DNA of 64,000 bases, taken from positions 682,001-746,000 of the forward strand of contig VWND01000007.1 in the NCBI GenBank assembly GCA_009599575.1, read 5' to 3'. The notes beneath the pieces were generated by a model, which did no database searches, was not told where the DNA came from, and was given only the letters and a program-made list of their open reading frames with translations. Shown one piece after another: positions 1 to 12,079 of this stretch (position 1 is the first letter of the stretch; every line of letters begins with the position of its first letter). Source of the stretch: Blumeriella jaapii. Lineage: Eukaryota; Ascomycota; Leotiomycetes; Helotiales; Drepanopezizaceae. The position numbers were made by a program, and so were the translations under genes.

Positions 1-2014
1 TCCGTGAAGCCATCGATCGGATGTGTTGCGTGGAAAGCCTTTGGCTCTCAAGATACTGTGTCTTCTCTGCAGCGCTCTCGTCTTGCGATAAGTTGTCGTC
101 GTCCTCTTCTGATAAGTTGTCGTCATCCTCTTCATCGTGATCGTGCTCCTTCTCCTTTTCTTCGTCTCTATGCGCATGTTCTGTGGCTTGGGTTCGCAGT
201 GGTTCCACTGTGCTCAACATCCGATCAGCTTCGTGCTGTGTCTCCAGCCCCAGATCCCCATAGCACGTCTCCGGCTCTTCCTGCATCTCATCCTCGGGAT
301 CCGAGACTTCTCTTTCTCCATCTCGCGCACCCGTGGTGTCAAGGACAGGCGATCCTGGTGGCATAGGGAACGTCTCTCGATCATCGACCTCACTATGGCG
401 GTCGAGATCCACTGACTCCGGCGCTTCTTGATCTTTTCTCTCGTCGTGCGTAGCATTACCGCTGCCGCCATGACCAGGTTTGGTGGATCCTGGCAAATCT
501 TCTAGATTTTTCGGTTTTCTATGCGATGCAATGAGATCGAGATCACCGCCAGCTTCTGCAACGAGAGTCGCGGCGTCATCTTGTCGAACATCATCCATCA
601 AATCCTCTTCGCTCTCCGCATCCGAGTCCTCAACCACCGTCCTCTGGCCAAGGAACTTTCTAGGTGCAGGTTCTCGACTTGTCTGCACCGCAGTGACCTG
701 CTGCAGCTCCTCGCCTCTTTCGCCCCTATGTTCAAGGGTAATATACTGAAATGGCGAGTTCCCAGTTGCCTGTGACATGTCCAATGGCCGTGGCTCTTCC
801 CCCCTACTCCCACCATTTTTTGTCGGATATTGAGACGGAGGCTCCGGATCAGGTTGTGATGCGAACAACGACAAGGATTGCTCGCCCCCATCGTCCTCAT
901 CTTTATCATGCCGAGCAACACGTTTCGCTCTTAGTTTCGGCGTCCCTATCCTCTTCAAGGACGGGCTCCTCGGCTCTAGCTCCTCCTCCTCATCTTCATC
1001 ATTAGGCAACGCCCATCTAACACTCTTTGCCGGACTCAGCCTCTTCACCGGACTCGAGAGCAGCCTGTTCGTCACCTGGCTCTCATCCTCAGTCGCAAAC
1101 GTATCTCTCACCTCCAGCACAGGCAGCTTCTCCGGACTGGCCGCCGACCTCCGCTCGCCCACACGAACATTGAACGGAATAGCGATATTCGGCGACGTGT
1201 CCTTCAACGGCGACCTCCTCACCGATCCCTTAGAAGGCAGGGAGAGTGGTGTTCCAGCGGGCGATTGCGAGGATGGGATCTCGAGAGCTACGATCTTCCG
1301 GCGTGGCGTCTGCGGCGGTGGCATTTCTTTGCTCGGCGACCGTCCCTTCTGTGTATCCTTCCCCCCTCCTGCCGCCTTTCCTTTCCCTGACGAACTTGCT
1401 CTCGACGCCACGCCAGCTTTGGCTTGGGACACCTTCACCGGCGACGAAGGAGGTCCCGTCTGTGACGAACTCGGCACATCCCAAATCGACCGCCTCTCTC
1501 CCTCTTCCTGCCCCTCTTCCTGCCGTAGCTCTTGCTCTCCCTCATCACGCCCGTCCTCATCCACAGCCGAGCTAAAGCTCCAGTTATGCATCTGCGTCAG
1601 ATGCTGCGTATGCCAATCCTTCTTCCCGCTCCCACTCGCACTCGCACTCCCGTTCAGCACACCCCCCCTCCGTGTTCCTCCTCTTCAATCCCTTCCCCCC
1701 CGGCCTCCTCGCCACAGCCTCATGATCCCCATCCCCATGCCCACCCTTCTCCTCCCCCTCTCCTCCCCCTCTCCCTCATCACCACTCCCCCCCTCCCCTC
1801 CGCCTCCCTCACCAAACATCACCCCCCCATCCCCATCCCACATCTGCGTCAGCGTCTCCTGCTTCGGGATCCGCTTCGTCGCCCGCCTGCCGTACGTCGT
1901 CGTTGAGCGGATCCGCTTTCGGGGCGCGGGCAGCCGCGTCTGGGCGAGCGGCGTGCTGGCTGTGTAGACGCGGTCCGGGGGCGCGCTGATGCGTGCTCTT
2001 TTACGCGGTGGCAT
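1..2014 (-). CDS. Hypothetical basic/acidic low-complexity protein, 3' end outside window
   Basis: The start is the ATG at 2012-2014, opening with MPPRKRARISAPP. The N-terminus is rich in Lys and Arg (nuclear-type) and carries a KQETLTQM motif. One frame is open from 2014 to base 1 except for a single TGA at 1685-1687. It therefore needs an intron whose length is a multiple of three over roughly 1600-1850, where GTGAGG is a donor candidate and CTGACGCAG an acceptor candidate. After the gap a second LTQM motif appears, then Ser-Pro-Lys-rich and strongly acidic stretches including a repeated EEDDDNLS unit near base 115. No enzymatic domain is visible; the composition suggests a disordered nuclear or chromatin-associated protein (inference). 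The C-terminus lies outside the window. Family not recognised. Confidence 0.6.
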
Positions 2015-2670
2015 CTCGGTGATGGGCCTGTGTTCTCCCTCTCTCCTGCTCCCTCTTGATCTCTGTGTGTGTTTGAAGATGTGTGTGCTTCTCTTCTTTT
2101 CTTTTCGGGAGCGTTTTGTTTCGTTTGGTATGGTTTGGCTTGGTTGCTCGAGAGGGTTTCGCTGTGATGTGATGGGTGGTCGTCGTTGCGCATGATGACG
2201 CTCGCGATTGCACTCGACTCTGTGCATGCACCGCCTAAGGTAGTGGGAGATCTGGTGAGACGTGACGAAAGCGCGACGTGGAACGCGTATCCCTGTCGCC
2301 TCGGCTATTTCGCCACTCTACACCTTTTTCCCGGTCGCGTGTAAGTAAACATGAATCCCGTCATACGGGATATCAATGCCCGCAGCGTTTCCGCTTGGCC
2401 ATGGCATGGATGGGTATGGGGAAGGGAATGGCCAAAGCGACTCAAGATCGATTCATTAATTCTATGAGCGAGTACCCCCCTCTACAGTACGAGTGACCAA
2501 AGGGTCTGGACGATCTACAAGGTCCAACCTAGCCAGCCCAGCAAGAGCTTATCTACAGTATGTACAACACGAAAAGGCCGAATGAAACACTATGACGAGA
2601 ACGCAAGTCCCATGATCGCAAAGAGATATCTGAGCGTGGCAATCGAAAGTAGCAGCAAAAAACATCTACC
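2015..2670. other. Intergenic, 656 bp
   Basis: This holds the promoter and 5' leader of the hypothetical gene ending at 2014 and the 3' flank of the ABC transporter. Pyrimidine-rich tracts lie at 2030-2110. No ORF here has coding character. Confidence 0.6.
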
Positions 2671-5600
2671 CTACTCCTTCTTGGCCTTCTTCGCCTTCTT
2701 CGGCACTCGAGCCAGCCAGTAGAGCCCGATGGCCCCAAAGAAATTGAACACGATGAACACCCACAAGAGGCCAAAGTTTCTCCAGGCGTCGTCGAAATTG
2801 GCGCTGACGGTCTGGAGAAAGACGTTGGTATACTTAAAGGAGCAGTAGCTGCAGTTCGTCGTCGCCTCGGGGTTTTCCAAGTAGCCGCCAGCCGTCATAA
2901 GGTAGTCCTGCAGATAGCTCTGGCAGGTTTCGCCGGCGGGAGGGTCCAGATGGAGATACTCAATGGAGGAACAGACAACGTCGGTGTTGGCTAAGCCGGT
3001 GGACAGCATGCCTGAAACTAGGTAGGTGAAGGGCGAGACACGATACATGAAGATCCAAAATCCAGGCAGGGCGTCAGGTGAAACGAGGACACTGCGGGTT
3101 TGTTAGACAAAACTCCAAAAGCCGACAAGTTCGAGATGAGAAAACCATGCGGCGATGACGTACCCGTTGAAAATCAAGCAGAGAGAGAAGAGCAAATTCC
3201 CGATGTTTCCTGCAGTCTCCGCTGTTTCGATACCTGCAACTACAAGATGCGTGAAAGTACCGGCAAAGATAACGAATGTCCACAAGAACAAGAACATCAG
3301 CCCTCCTCTCTCGGCAACTGCATCCGTTGGCTGAGCATTTTTATATAGACCGATAGGGTAGTACCAAGTGACGAACAACAAGAGGCCGCCTAATGTATTC
3401 CACGGCATCTCGACGATCAAATTCGATATCATGAAGATGATCCACGAGTACGTTTTCGATGGCCTCTCACGAGACTCGTAAAGAGATCGTTGGGTTACAA
3501 AATGCGGCATAATTTGCTGTGAGAGATTGCCAAACACGACAAGCAACATGAAGATGGCAAATAGTTGGTTTTGAAGTCCCTGTAGAGAAGTTGGTGTTTT
3601 CCAGAAGGAAAATCCCACAAAAAGACCCTGTGGACATCAGTCATGGTAATACCACAAATGGAATGAGGGTTGTCACATACAACAGCGGCACATAGTGCTA
3701 CTTTGGAATACAAATACGAGGGTGTTCGCCAGTACTGCTGGAAGACGCGAAGAAGAACGGCGCGTAATTGCACGATATGGGGAGCGGCAAATTGGTCTAG
3801 AGCCGTCGGGTCATCATCGACAGGTTTTTGTGCGAGAGTCTCTTTCATGCGAGCGAGCTCCGCCTTTACAGCGTGCCGTTCTGGAGATTCCTTCCAGACC
3901 TTTGTCCAGTCTACATCAGTTGTGAATCCAGGAGCAGCTCCAATGACCTGATGGTGTTAGCATGTTCTGCATTATGACCTAGAGAATTTACCTCAAGCAT
4001 CTTCTCTGCAGGGTTCTCTTCCGAACCAAACTTTGATGACCCATTCTTTTCAAAATAATTTATGAGAGTCTGGGAATTCTCTCCGACATCGCCGAAGTAA
4101 ACGGTCTTTCCCCCCTTTGCTAAGAACAGTAGACGGTCAAATTCCTGGAAGAGAATGGCAGAAGGTTGATGAATAGTGCATAGAATAGCTTGTCCATTGT
4201 CTGCGAGTTTGCGCAGGAGCGCAAGGATGGACCAAGCTGTTTGAGAATCTAACCCAGAGGTAGGCTCGTCTAGGAAGAGAAGGAGAGCGGGCTTGGCGGC
4301 AAGTTCGACACCAATAGTCAAACGCTTGCGTTGCTCCACATTTAGTCCTAGATGAATTAGTACGACAAGATCATGATGCTTGGGGCTTAATACATGCCTT
4401 CGCCGGGAACACCAACAACTGCATCCGCATATGCCTCCATTTCCAATACTTTAATGACTTCATCTACATAAGCCATCTTATCTTTGTGCGGGATTGTCCT
4501 CGACTGTCGAAGAACAGCTGAAAATGTCAAGGCTTCTCGAACAGTGGAGGTGGACAAATGCAAGTCTTGTTGCTGGACGTAGCCAGTTTTGCGTTGAAAC
4601 CCAGTATCACGTTCCCGACCGTCGACGAGCATTTGACCGGTGACAACACCCATTGTTATTCGACTGGCAAGAACATCAAGGAGTGTAGTCTTTCCGGCTC
4701 CTGAAACACCCTAGAATCCATTAAGATGCATGACTTGGATGCAACTGGTTGTAACTCACCATGAGAGCAGTCAAGGTTCCTGGAATGACCCACCCGTCGC
4801 TGAGGTTTCATTAGCATTTTGGTGTCAGATGATGCCGTAGACAACAAACTTACACATCATCCAAAAGTCTCCTAGGCTCGCCCTTGATCTTGATGTCGTA
4901 GTTCACAGCGTCCCAGTGGAAAACAGCCGTCTGTTTAACTATACTCGGCGGCGCTTCAGGAACGGTCTTCGTTCTGGTAAGCACAGCCTCCGAGGTGATT
5001 CGATCATCAGCAGTAGATTCCTCATCCGGCTTTTTCAACCCAAGGTCGGGAACTTTGCCCCGCCTAAAAAGCAGAACCTCACCCTTACTCTTCTTGGCAG
5101 AAATGTACTCCGTGCAAATCAGATAGTTGGCGCACCCGAAGACCATCAATGCAAACATAATTCCGAGGTTTCGCCAAAGATGGCTAGCCTCATACTCAAA
5201 GTTCACCCTGAGGTACGTATCTCCATCGATGTAATCAGCACCTGCGGCTGCTCCGGTTGTCGAACATATTCTCTGTTCGGGCGTGATATTTTGGTAGCTT
5301 GGGCCTACTGGTACGAATCTCTCGGGGGAACAGGGAATTCTTTTGTTATGGAATTCGTTTATCATCAACGCTTCGAATGCATAGGCGACAGGATTCAGCC
5401 AGTTTATCCAACGGAACCAGGGATGCATATCTCTCGTGGGGATAGCAAAGCCGGTGTAGATGATAAGGGCTAGGATGAAAATAGCAGAGGGTGTCATGGC
5501 CTGCGACAGCGTTCTGGACATTGCAGCGATGGAGCGGAAAACCATGGAGATTGTGAGGGTGCATACGAATGCGAACAAGTAGAACACGAAAAAGTATTCT

Positions 5601-7906
5601 GGGGCTCTTCGGAGATTCGTCATGAAGTACAGAGCCAGGTTGAAGAAGGTTGCGGTGCCGATCTTGTTTGGCAGGTCACACAGCATGGAGGCTTTGGAAA
5701 GTGTGAGCGAAGGCACAACTAACATGGACAGAAGAACTTTACCTATCGCTTCGGCGAACGGATGATAGAAGGCGTATTTTGCTTGTTTCTCGACAATCGG
5801 ACGTTGAGCGTATAATGTCAAGATCTCCACACTAGATTAGCAATGTTTCTTCAACACTCCCATTGATGTCTCACCTCCAATGCACTCTGAAATGCTGCCA
5901 AAAGAATCGCGAAGAATAGCAAGGCCCCTCGGCTATAGAGAGCTGCTGTGTTATTGTCCAGGTTGTAAAACACACTACCGACAATGACAGCCATCACTGT
6001 GTTACCAACGAAGCCTGTAAGCATAAGTGTCATATCGCCTTGAAGTCTTTGGAAACCACGGTGGGCACAGAGCTTAATTTGCTGGGAAACCGAAAGTGTG
6101 TATGGGGACTTGACGCGTCTTCAAAGTGTTAGCGTGCGTTTGGAAGTTTGGAAGAAGACTTTGGACACACTGATTCTTGGATTGAGCGGCTGCAACTCTT
6201 GTTAGCGTGATTTATACATTTAAAGAGGTCGTATCATACCTCGACGGCCCTCCTTGAATTGCTCGAGGCTTGGACCTCCAATAGGATATGCCGTGTTGAA
6301 ATCCTCAATTTCTCTCATCAATTGCGCCCTATCCTCGCTCCTGTACCATGCTGCCGCAAATTCATCGGGGGTGTACGGTGTTTTCCCCTCGAATCCTGGA
6401 CGAGTGACTCGCTCAGCAGGGCTAGTGATGGAGGTCAAGAAATCACCGGTGGTTTGTCTTGGTGGGCAGTCGAAACCCATGTCGAGGAAGTATTTCTTGG
6501 CGGCATTCTTCTCGCCGAAGTAGATTTGCCGGCCTTCGTAGAGTACGGCTACTTTGTCGAATGTCTGTGGCTGTCAACAATCTTGTTTTTTTTTTTTTAG
6601 ATATGGTATATCACGTGCTTACGTCGTAGATGGACTGTGAAGCCTGGTAGATCGCAACCACCGCAGCTGATCCTGCCAGGTCAGTCGACAGTCTTAGGGT
6701 TCTGACAAATTCCAAGGCTGTTGCAGAATCGAGACCTCGAGTACTATTGTCCCAACATTGTAGAGGACTTCCACCAAGAGCACTGTAACGTCGTCAGAGG
6801 GGGGGGGGGTCTTCACTCGCGTCTAAGAAGGAGGCTATACGTACGCTTCGGCAATGCTCACCCTCTTGCGCTCTCCGCCACTGACTCCTCTAATAAAATC
6901 GTTCCCGACTTTTGTATTGAATGTGTGGTTCAGCCCAAAGACTGCCATGATGACAGCTGCCATGTGAGCCGCGTACTGCTCTCGCGTGACACCAGGGATC
7001 CGATTACGAGGAGCTTAGACCGGGTTAGAACACAACCTAGCGCGCAGGGGCGAAACTGTAACTTACCACGAGCTTTGGCGGCGAATTGTAAAGTTTGCCC
7101 AACTGTCAACTGGGGAAAGTGACGTCGGTTTCGGCCTGGTAGATACACTCCCCCCGAAAGTCCTTACACATCTGCTGCCAGGAGATTCCCTGGTAGTTCA
7201 AAGAGCTACTCTCGTCGATGAAGTACCCATCAGTCTCTCCCGAAATTGTCTTGAGCAGAGTGGAGCAACCACTATTGATCGTGAGCAAGCGGAGAGAGAT
7301 TAGAGTTGAAGCTGAAGCCTACCTTCCTGGTCTGCCAAGCACCACAAGCATTTCCCCGCTGCGGATAAGGCCATCGAAGCTTCTCAGGATCTGAATCTTG
7401 GTCTGCTGACGACGTCCCATCAGTCGCTTGAACAGCGACACGATCTCGAGCGGGTAGTTCCCAAAGGTCTTTTGGTAATCCGTCGCCTCGCCGAAGCCAT
7501 GGGCACTCAGATTCTTGTACGCGATGCCCGCCACTCGTTTGGGGAAGCGTTCGGGATCGCGCGAATGGATGGCGAGCACCGTCTTCATCCACGTCTGGTA
7601 GTTGAATTTCTCCGAGGCCGGATCGAGGAGGGGGTTTTGACTTTCCGTGAACGGGTTGATGGGTTGTCCCGCATCGTCGCGGACGGAGTGGTAGGTCAGC
7701 GCTCGCGCAAGATTGTGGATCTGTGGCTTCAACTCCTCCTCGTCGGCTGAATCGGCCGAAGACTCCCGCCCGCTCTTCCCGCTGGTATGCCTTTCCTTTT
7801 CTTTCGCGTCGGGGCTTGGGTCTCTGTCGGGGCGGATCTTTTCTTCCACGGCGATTGCGACCGCTTCTGTCTGGGGAAGGGCGCCGAACGGCGCTGAAGA
7901 TGCCAT
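2671..7906 (-). CDS. PDR-type ABC transporter (ABC-G, full size), 15 exons, one-base frame break
   Basis: A plasma-membrane ATP-driven efflux pump with two (NBD-TMD) halves. Exons on the minus strand: 7323-7906, 7067-7271, 6845-7013, 6623-6782, 6240-6564, 6171-6189, 5875-6118, 5743-5824, 4854-5691, 4760-4799, 4398-4710, 3992-4347, 3681-3947, 3164-3627, 2671-3091. NBD1 has the family's degenerate Walker A GRPGSGCST (Cys for Lys), signature [10 protein letters not shown] and Walker B region [13 protein letters not shown]2 has the canonical Walker [10 protein letters not shown] and deviant signature [12 protein letters not shown]. The TMD Pro-Tyr-rich extracellular loop and a KKAKKAKKE tail are present. 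Exons total 4487 nt, one short of 1496 codons. The break is at about 7119-7125, where DVHFP becomes DVTFPS followed by a stop. The intron at 4348-4397 uses a GC donor. Closest by motif to fungal multidrug pumps of the CDR/PMR group; substrate unknown. Confidence 0.93.
4348..4397 (-). other. GC-AG intron in ABC transporter
   Basis: The donor reads GAAG|GCATGT and the acceptor CTAG|GACTAA. Splicing joins GVPGEG to LNVEQRKR, exactly the conserved NBD2 signature region, so this GC donor is well supported. Confidence 0.85.
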
Positions 7907-9454
7907 GGCAGCTCCTAGCGGGGGGAGCGCAGGCGCAGATGGCGCGAGGCGCGATTGGAGTGGTGGGTGGCGAGTTGGCGGTACGGGGAACGTATCAAGG
8001 AGAGGAAGAAGAGAAGGGAAGACGTTGTTGAGACGACATCTAAAGGTTCCCTTGTAGATCAAAGAAAGGTCGGCAGGCAAGCAGGAGATGAGAGGAGTGG
8101 AGTGGAGGGGATAGGCGAGGAGAGGAAAGGAAAGGGAAGGAGAGCGAAGGTGAGAAAAGGAGAGGAAAAGAACGCTAGCGGGTGGACGATACGGTAGATA
8201 ACAACAACAACAACAACCACGACCACAACAACAACAACCGAAGTGGAGTGGACAAGAATACGGAGTGTACTGTGTATGGCTCCAACTGGTATGCTGGCTT
8301 GCTCCTCTCTTTACGGCCGCATGTCACCCAGCAAGCATATATACTGTACTGTACTACACTGTACTGTGCATCTACAGAATCATCACCCGAGACCCGAGAT
8401 ACGCGAATACGACAGCCCCGCGGTCGTGGGTTTTCCGTACTTACATAGGTAGGTACTTAGTGCGTACAGTAAGTACGTAAAACATGTACCGTATGTGCTA
8501 AGTACCATGGTGCTTGTGCGAAATAAAGTCAATTCTACGTCCGTGGGATGCTCAAGTACAAGCAAGGCGTATCTACAAGGGCATCATGCTACAGTAGAGA
8601 GCAGCATTGTCAAATATCCAACAACGCAAGAATCTACGCATGCATATCATTCTAATATCATTTCACCCAAGCATGAAGTAAGTATATATGAAGTAAGTAT
8701 ATACTTACTGGCTCTCCCACGGCGGGGTAAAACTCTATCTCCCCACCCCGCTCCCTCAACCTGGCATCCAAAAAGCTTGTGGAAAAGGCAATGGAGAAAG
8801 ACCCTTTGGCTTTCTTTCCATCGTACCTAGGCACGTACCATAGACCCAAAGCATAAACACAACCCTGAATCTCCAGACGCCAGTCCGGTCGAGGGAATAG
8901 CCCACTTACACGTACACAGAACCTCTCTCTTACATCCCTGACTGGGTCACAGCATCTCCCGTGCGGTAAGCTCAAGCTTGGCCCTTGCCTTGGCCCTCGG
9001 CTCTGTCTCTGCGCCGCGTTGCAGAACGAATACGAAGGGGAGATCCGATGCCACCAATAGGGAAGCCATGTTGGTGCAAACAACACAATCTCCCAAAGCT
9101 TTTTTCAATTGTATGAAGAGCATCATGCGGTCAAAGCCAAAGACTTGAACACCGCTCGCCGTTTCTTTGCCAAGACAAGTAATGGCATTGTGGGTCAATC
9201 CGAAGATCATCACCACCGAGAGCCAATCCTGGCTCGCATCTCATCCTCGGGCATGATATACAACACGCCTGCCAGGAAAGAGTATACTGTATGTACATGC
9301 TACAAGTTCCTTTTCAAATTACTATACAACCCACCCTTTTAAGATAGTATATGATTTAGCAATACATCAAGCGAGCTCGACTACTTCCCATCCATTCACA
9401 TGGAAATCGTACCGCCTCCGCCCTCTATCATCCGACACTCCGCAACGTGCAACA
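7907..9454. other. Intergenic, 1548 bp, simple repeats
   Basis: Upstream region of the ABC transporter and 3' flank of the DNA glycosylase. It contains an AAC-rich tract (8200-8239), GTACTGTAC-type motifs (8344-8365 and 8455-8510) and a 15-bp unit, ATGAAGTAAGTATAT, repeated twice at 8673-8702. The ORFs here are short and lack coding character. Confidence 0.6.
8200..8239. repeat. AAC/ACC trinucleotide microsatellite
   Basis: About 40 bp of AAC units interrupted by CCACGACC, about 300 bp upstream of the ABC transporter start codon. Confidence 0.85.
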
Positions 9455-10936
9455 TCAAGCATTCCCTCTCGTAACCCGAGCCGAGCGACGTCTGCCCTCC
9501 CGCGGCTGATCCTCCACCTTGACCTTCCTGCTGGCCGTCTCGGGGACTCTTGGCGGAGCAGAAGGAGGTCCGGTATTGGCCTTCTTGGCCCTCTTTCTTG
9601 TAGATGGTTCCACAACCTCCGCCTCGGTCTTGACACCCTCCTCTTTTGCCGTACTTATTAATTTATCCCCGGACGGAGTCACAACTTCTTCGTCATAAGA
9701 GGCGTCTTCGGTGACCTTGGCACGCGCAGTGCGCTTTCTCTTCCTCTTCGCTGGTAGATCGGTCTCCTTGGCTTCCTTATCGTCATCTCCATCCTCCGCC
9801 AGGGAGTTTGTTTTCTTCTTGCGTGTTCCGCCCCTCTTTTTCACAATGCCGTTCTCGCTTGCCTCACCGCCCTTCTTCACTTCACCCGCAACCGCACCTG
9901 TCTTCTTCTGCACACTGGGAACCACACAGCTCGTGCGGCCGCCCACGGTCAGGAAAGTGATCTTCTCTCCGCTGGGCAGCGTCGTTGCCGCGTCTTTCTT
10001 CCCTTTTCCCCAGCGATGCTTGAACAACCACTCCGCGGGGAACTTGCTCGAGTCGGAGAGGTGGTCCACCGCAGTCTGGCACACATACCGGATCGAAGCG
10101 TGAAGGTGCCTGATCTCCGGTTCGCTGAACGTGTCCGTATACTGTTCCGGGTGTAGCTTAGCATGGTACAAGATCTCGTCTCTGTCAACATTAGCTGAGC
10201 CATATTTCCCAGAACGATGAAGCGAGCTCGTACCCTACCCAATTTCCAATGCCGCTGATGTTCGCCTGATCCAGCATGAAAGCCTTGACCGGAACATGCT
10301 TCTTCTTCATCTTCGCAACCAGCCAGTCCTCGGTCAGGATATCCTTGTCGATGACTGGATCGGGGCCGTTTTCCTTGAGAGGCGTCGTCTTTCTAATGTC
10401 CGCGGCTGCGCAGTGAACAAGTCGCACCCGCGCTAATCGTCGAGCGTCTGTAAACGCCGCCTCGACCTTGGGCTTGCTGTCGGTCTCTACCGAGAATTTC
10501 CAGAACTTAGGCGGCCAGACTTCTTCTTCCTCTTCCGTCTTTCTCGGCCGGAAATGACTGGTTGGCTCCCCTCGAATGTGGAACCAGCCGATCATGCCAA
10601 AGTGAAAGACGGGATGAGGTGGGCTTGACATGATCATCCTGGAATTGCTTGTGAGCATGTACTTTCTTGACCCAGAGATCTACTCACCAAAAGTACTTGC
10701 CCTGCTGCCCAGCATCGAGCACTTTCTTCCCCGTCATCGCTTTCTGAAATTCCGCTGCGCTCGTCCCCACCTTGCCGAAAACAATCGCGTCATCTTGAGC
10801 CCGGACTACCGAGAGAGTCTTCCCAACCAGGCACTTTTTCAGATAATGTACTATCCGCGCGACTAGGAGGCAAATTAGGAGAGCTTCGATGCTGCAAGGT
10901 AGAAGACGAGGACTTTCCTTCTCCGATCTCAGGCAT
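9455..10936 (-). CDS. Fpg/Nei-family DNA glycosylase-AP lyase
   Basis: A base-excision repair enzyme that removes oxidised bases and nicks the abasic site; expected to be nuclear. Exons: 10918-10936, 10688-10862, 10234-10638, 9455-10181, total 1326 nt (441 aa). The N-terminus MPEIGEVARIVHYLKK has the family's catalytic Pro2 and Glu3. Central motifs are FHFGMIGW, the lysine-rich DPVIDKDIL region, the helix-two-turn-helix DQANISGIGNWVGDE, and HPEQYTDTF. Instead of a zinc finger there is a C-terminal tail of about 150 residues rich in Lys, Arg and Glu, as in plant and fungal MutM-like enzymes. Intron 1 has GA instead of GT at its donor (see the separate entry), so the 19-nt first exon rests on homology. 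Divergent from PEX11. Confidence 0.88.
10863..10917 (-). other. Intron 1 of DNA glycosylase with apparent GA-AG ends
   Basis: Protein homology fixes the junction between MPEIGE and VARIVHYL. The sequence at the donor is GAGAAG|GAAAGTCC where GTAAGT-like is expected; the acceptor CTCCTAG is normal. Excising these 55 nt makes the CDS an exact multiple of three. Either T was replaced, a T is missing from GTAAAG, or the gene uses a rare donor. Confidence 0.6.
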
Positions 10937-11317
10937 TGTGACGTCTTCTCTTCGATTCACACTTCAGTTCATCGATGAAAGAGTGTGCAGCATATGAAGT
11001 GTAAACAACAAGGAATGCGTTTGGAGCGAAGGGAGGATGATTCAGTAACGTGACTTCTGCGCTAAGACACGTGATCTTTGACTCTCCCCACCAGCACCAG
11101 CAGTCTCAGCAGCATCGGGCCCGGTCTCCTAAGCCTCGGCTGGCCTCATGCGACGTCCGGAATTTCACGAGTCAGATCAATATCATCCATCAACAACAAA
11201 CAAATGCTCTCCCATCTCACCTTCAGACCAACATCAAGCTTCCGACCTACAGCCATAGCATCTTAGATACCCAGATATTCACAAACCCAAACCAAAACCA
11301 CAGGCCCAAGCCTCGCC
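10937..11317. promoter_or_regulatory. Divergent promoter region: DNA glycosylase / PEX11
   Basis: 381 bp separate the two start codons of the divergently transcribed genes. A pyrimidine- and CA-rich leader precedes the PEX11 ATG (CTCGCCATGG context). No specific factor site is assigned. Confidence 0.55.
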
Positions 11318-12079
11318 ATGGTTGCTGACTCCCTCATCTACCACCCCTCGGTGGCCCACTACCTGCGCTTCGTAGCCACGACGGTGGGCCGCGACAAGCT
11401 CCTGCGCACCATTCAGTACTTCTCGCGCTTCTACGCCTGGTACCTCTTCCGCACGAACGGCACACCCGGCGAGATCGCGCCCTTCGAGGCCATTAAGAAG
11501 CAGTTCGGACTCGCCCGCAAGCTGATGCGCGTCGGCAAGAACGTCGAGCACTTCAAGGCCGCCGCGACGGCCGCCGACGCCCGGAGCCTCGATCCGGTCC
11601 TCAGGTTTTGCGCCGTCGGCCGCCAGCTGGGCTACGCCGGCTACTTGTCGCTGGATGCCGTCACCTACCTCGATGTCGCCGGTATCCGAAAGAGCCCGAG
11701 CACGCAGCGGCTGGCGAGGGAGGCGTCCCGGTTCTGGATGATTGGCTTGCTTTTCAGCACGGCGAGCGGCACCTACACGCTGTATAATCTGAAGCAGCAG
11801 CAGAGGAAACTGAACAAGGAGGATGGCGAGGCCGTCGTGGCTGCGAAGAGGATTGAGAAGTACGCCGTTCTACTCTGCTTCATGTCTTGGGGGAAGGCTG
11901 CTAACACGTATGACAGGGAGGGCGCTGCTATCAAACTCCAACTTGTCTCCGACCTCTGCGATCTTACAATTCCTACCTCGGCCCTTGGCATAACGAACTT
12001 CGATGATGGATTTGTCGGTTTGGCGGGAACAGTGAGCAGTTTGATTGGTCTTTACTCGGCTTGGAAGAAGACTGCATAA
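11318..12079 (+). CDS. PEX11: Peroxisomal membrane protein PEX11
   Basis: Elongates and divides peroxisomal membranes. The protein begins MVADSLIYHPSVAHYLRF and continues with the family's conserved TVGRDKLLRTIQYFSRF and RKLMRVGKNVEHFKAA segments. The C-terminal SDLCDLTIP block and a hydrophobic tail are also present. The open frame reads straight through, but 11860-11916 is almost certainly an in-frame 57-nt intron: GTACGC donor, GCTAACAC branch site, GACAG acceptor. Removing it joins IEK to EGAAIKLQ and gives 234 residues, the usual length for the family. Translating the whole ORF would insert 19 spurious residues. The start codon sits in a good ATGG context. Confidence 0.95.
   Translation: MVADSLIYHPSVAHYLRFVATTVGRDKLLRTIQYFSRFYAWYLFRTNGTPGEIAPFEAIKKQFGLARKLMRVGKNVEHFKAAATAADARSLDPVLRFCAVGRQLGYAGYLSLDAVTYLDVAGIRKSPSTQRLAREASRFWMIGLLFSTASGTYTLYNLKQQQRKLNKEDGEAVVAAKRIEKYAVLLCFMSWGKAANTYDREGAAIKLQLVSDLCDLTIPTSALGITNFDDGFVGLAGTVSSLIGLYSAWKKTA

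Noticed and set aside
1170..1967. 265-codon plus-strand ORF rich in Ser and Pro
   Set aside because: It is the complement of the acidic/basic minus-strand gene and has only low-complexity composition.
7113..7125. Programmed -1 ribosomal frameshifting at TTTCCCC in the ABC transporter
   Set aside because: The other five broken genes have no common slippery heptamer, so a shared recoding mechanism is not supported.
10805..10825. Suspected frameshift in the DNA glycosylase near KTLSVVRAQ
   Set aside because: Rereading the bases (GAGAGAG on the plus strand) shows the frame is intact; only the donor of intron 1 is abnormal.
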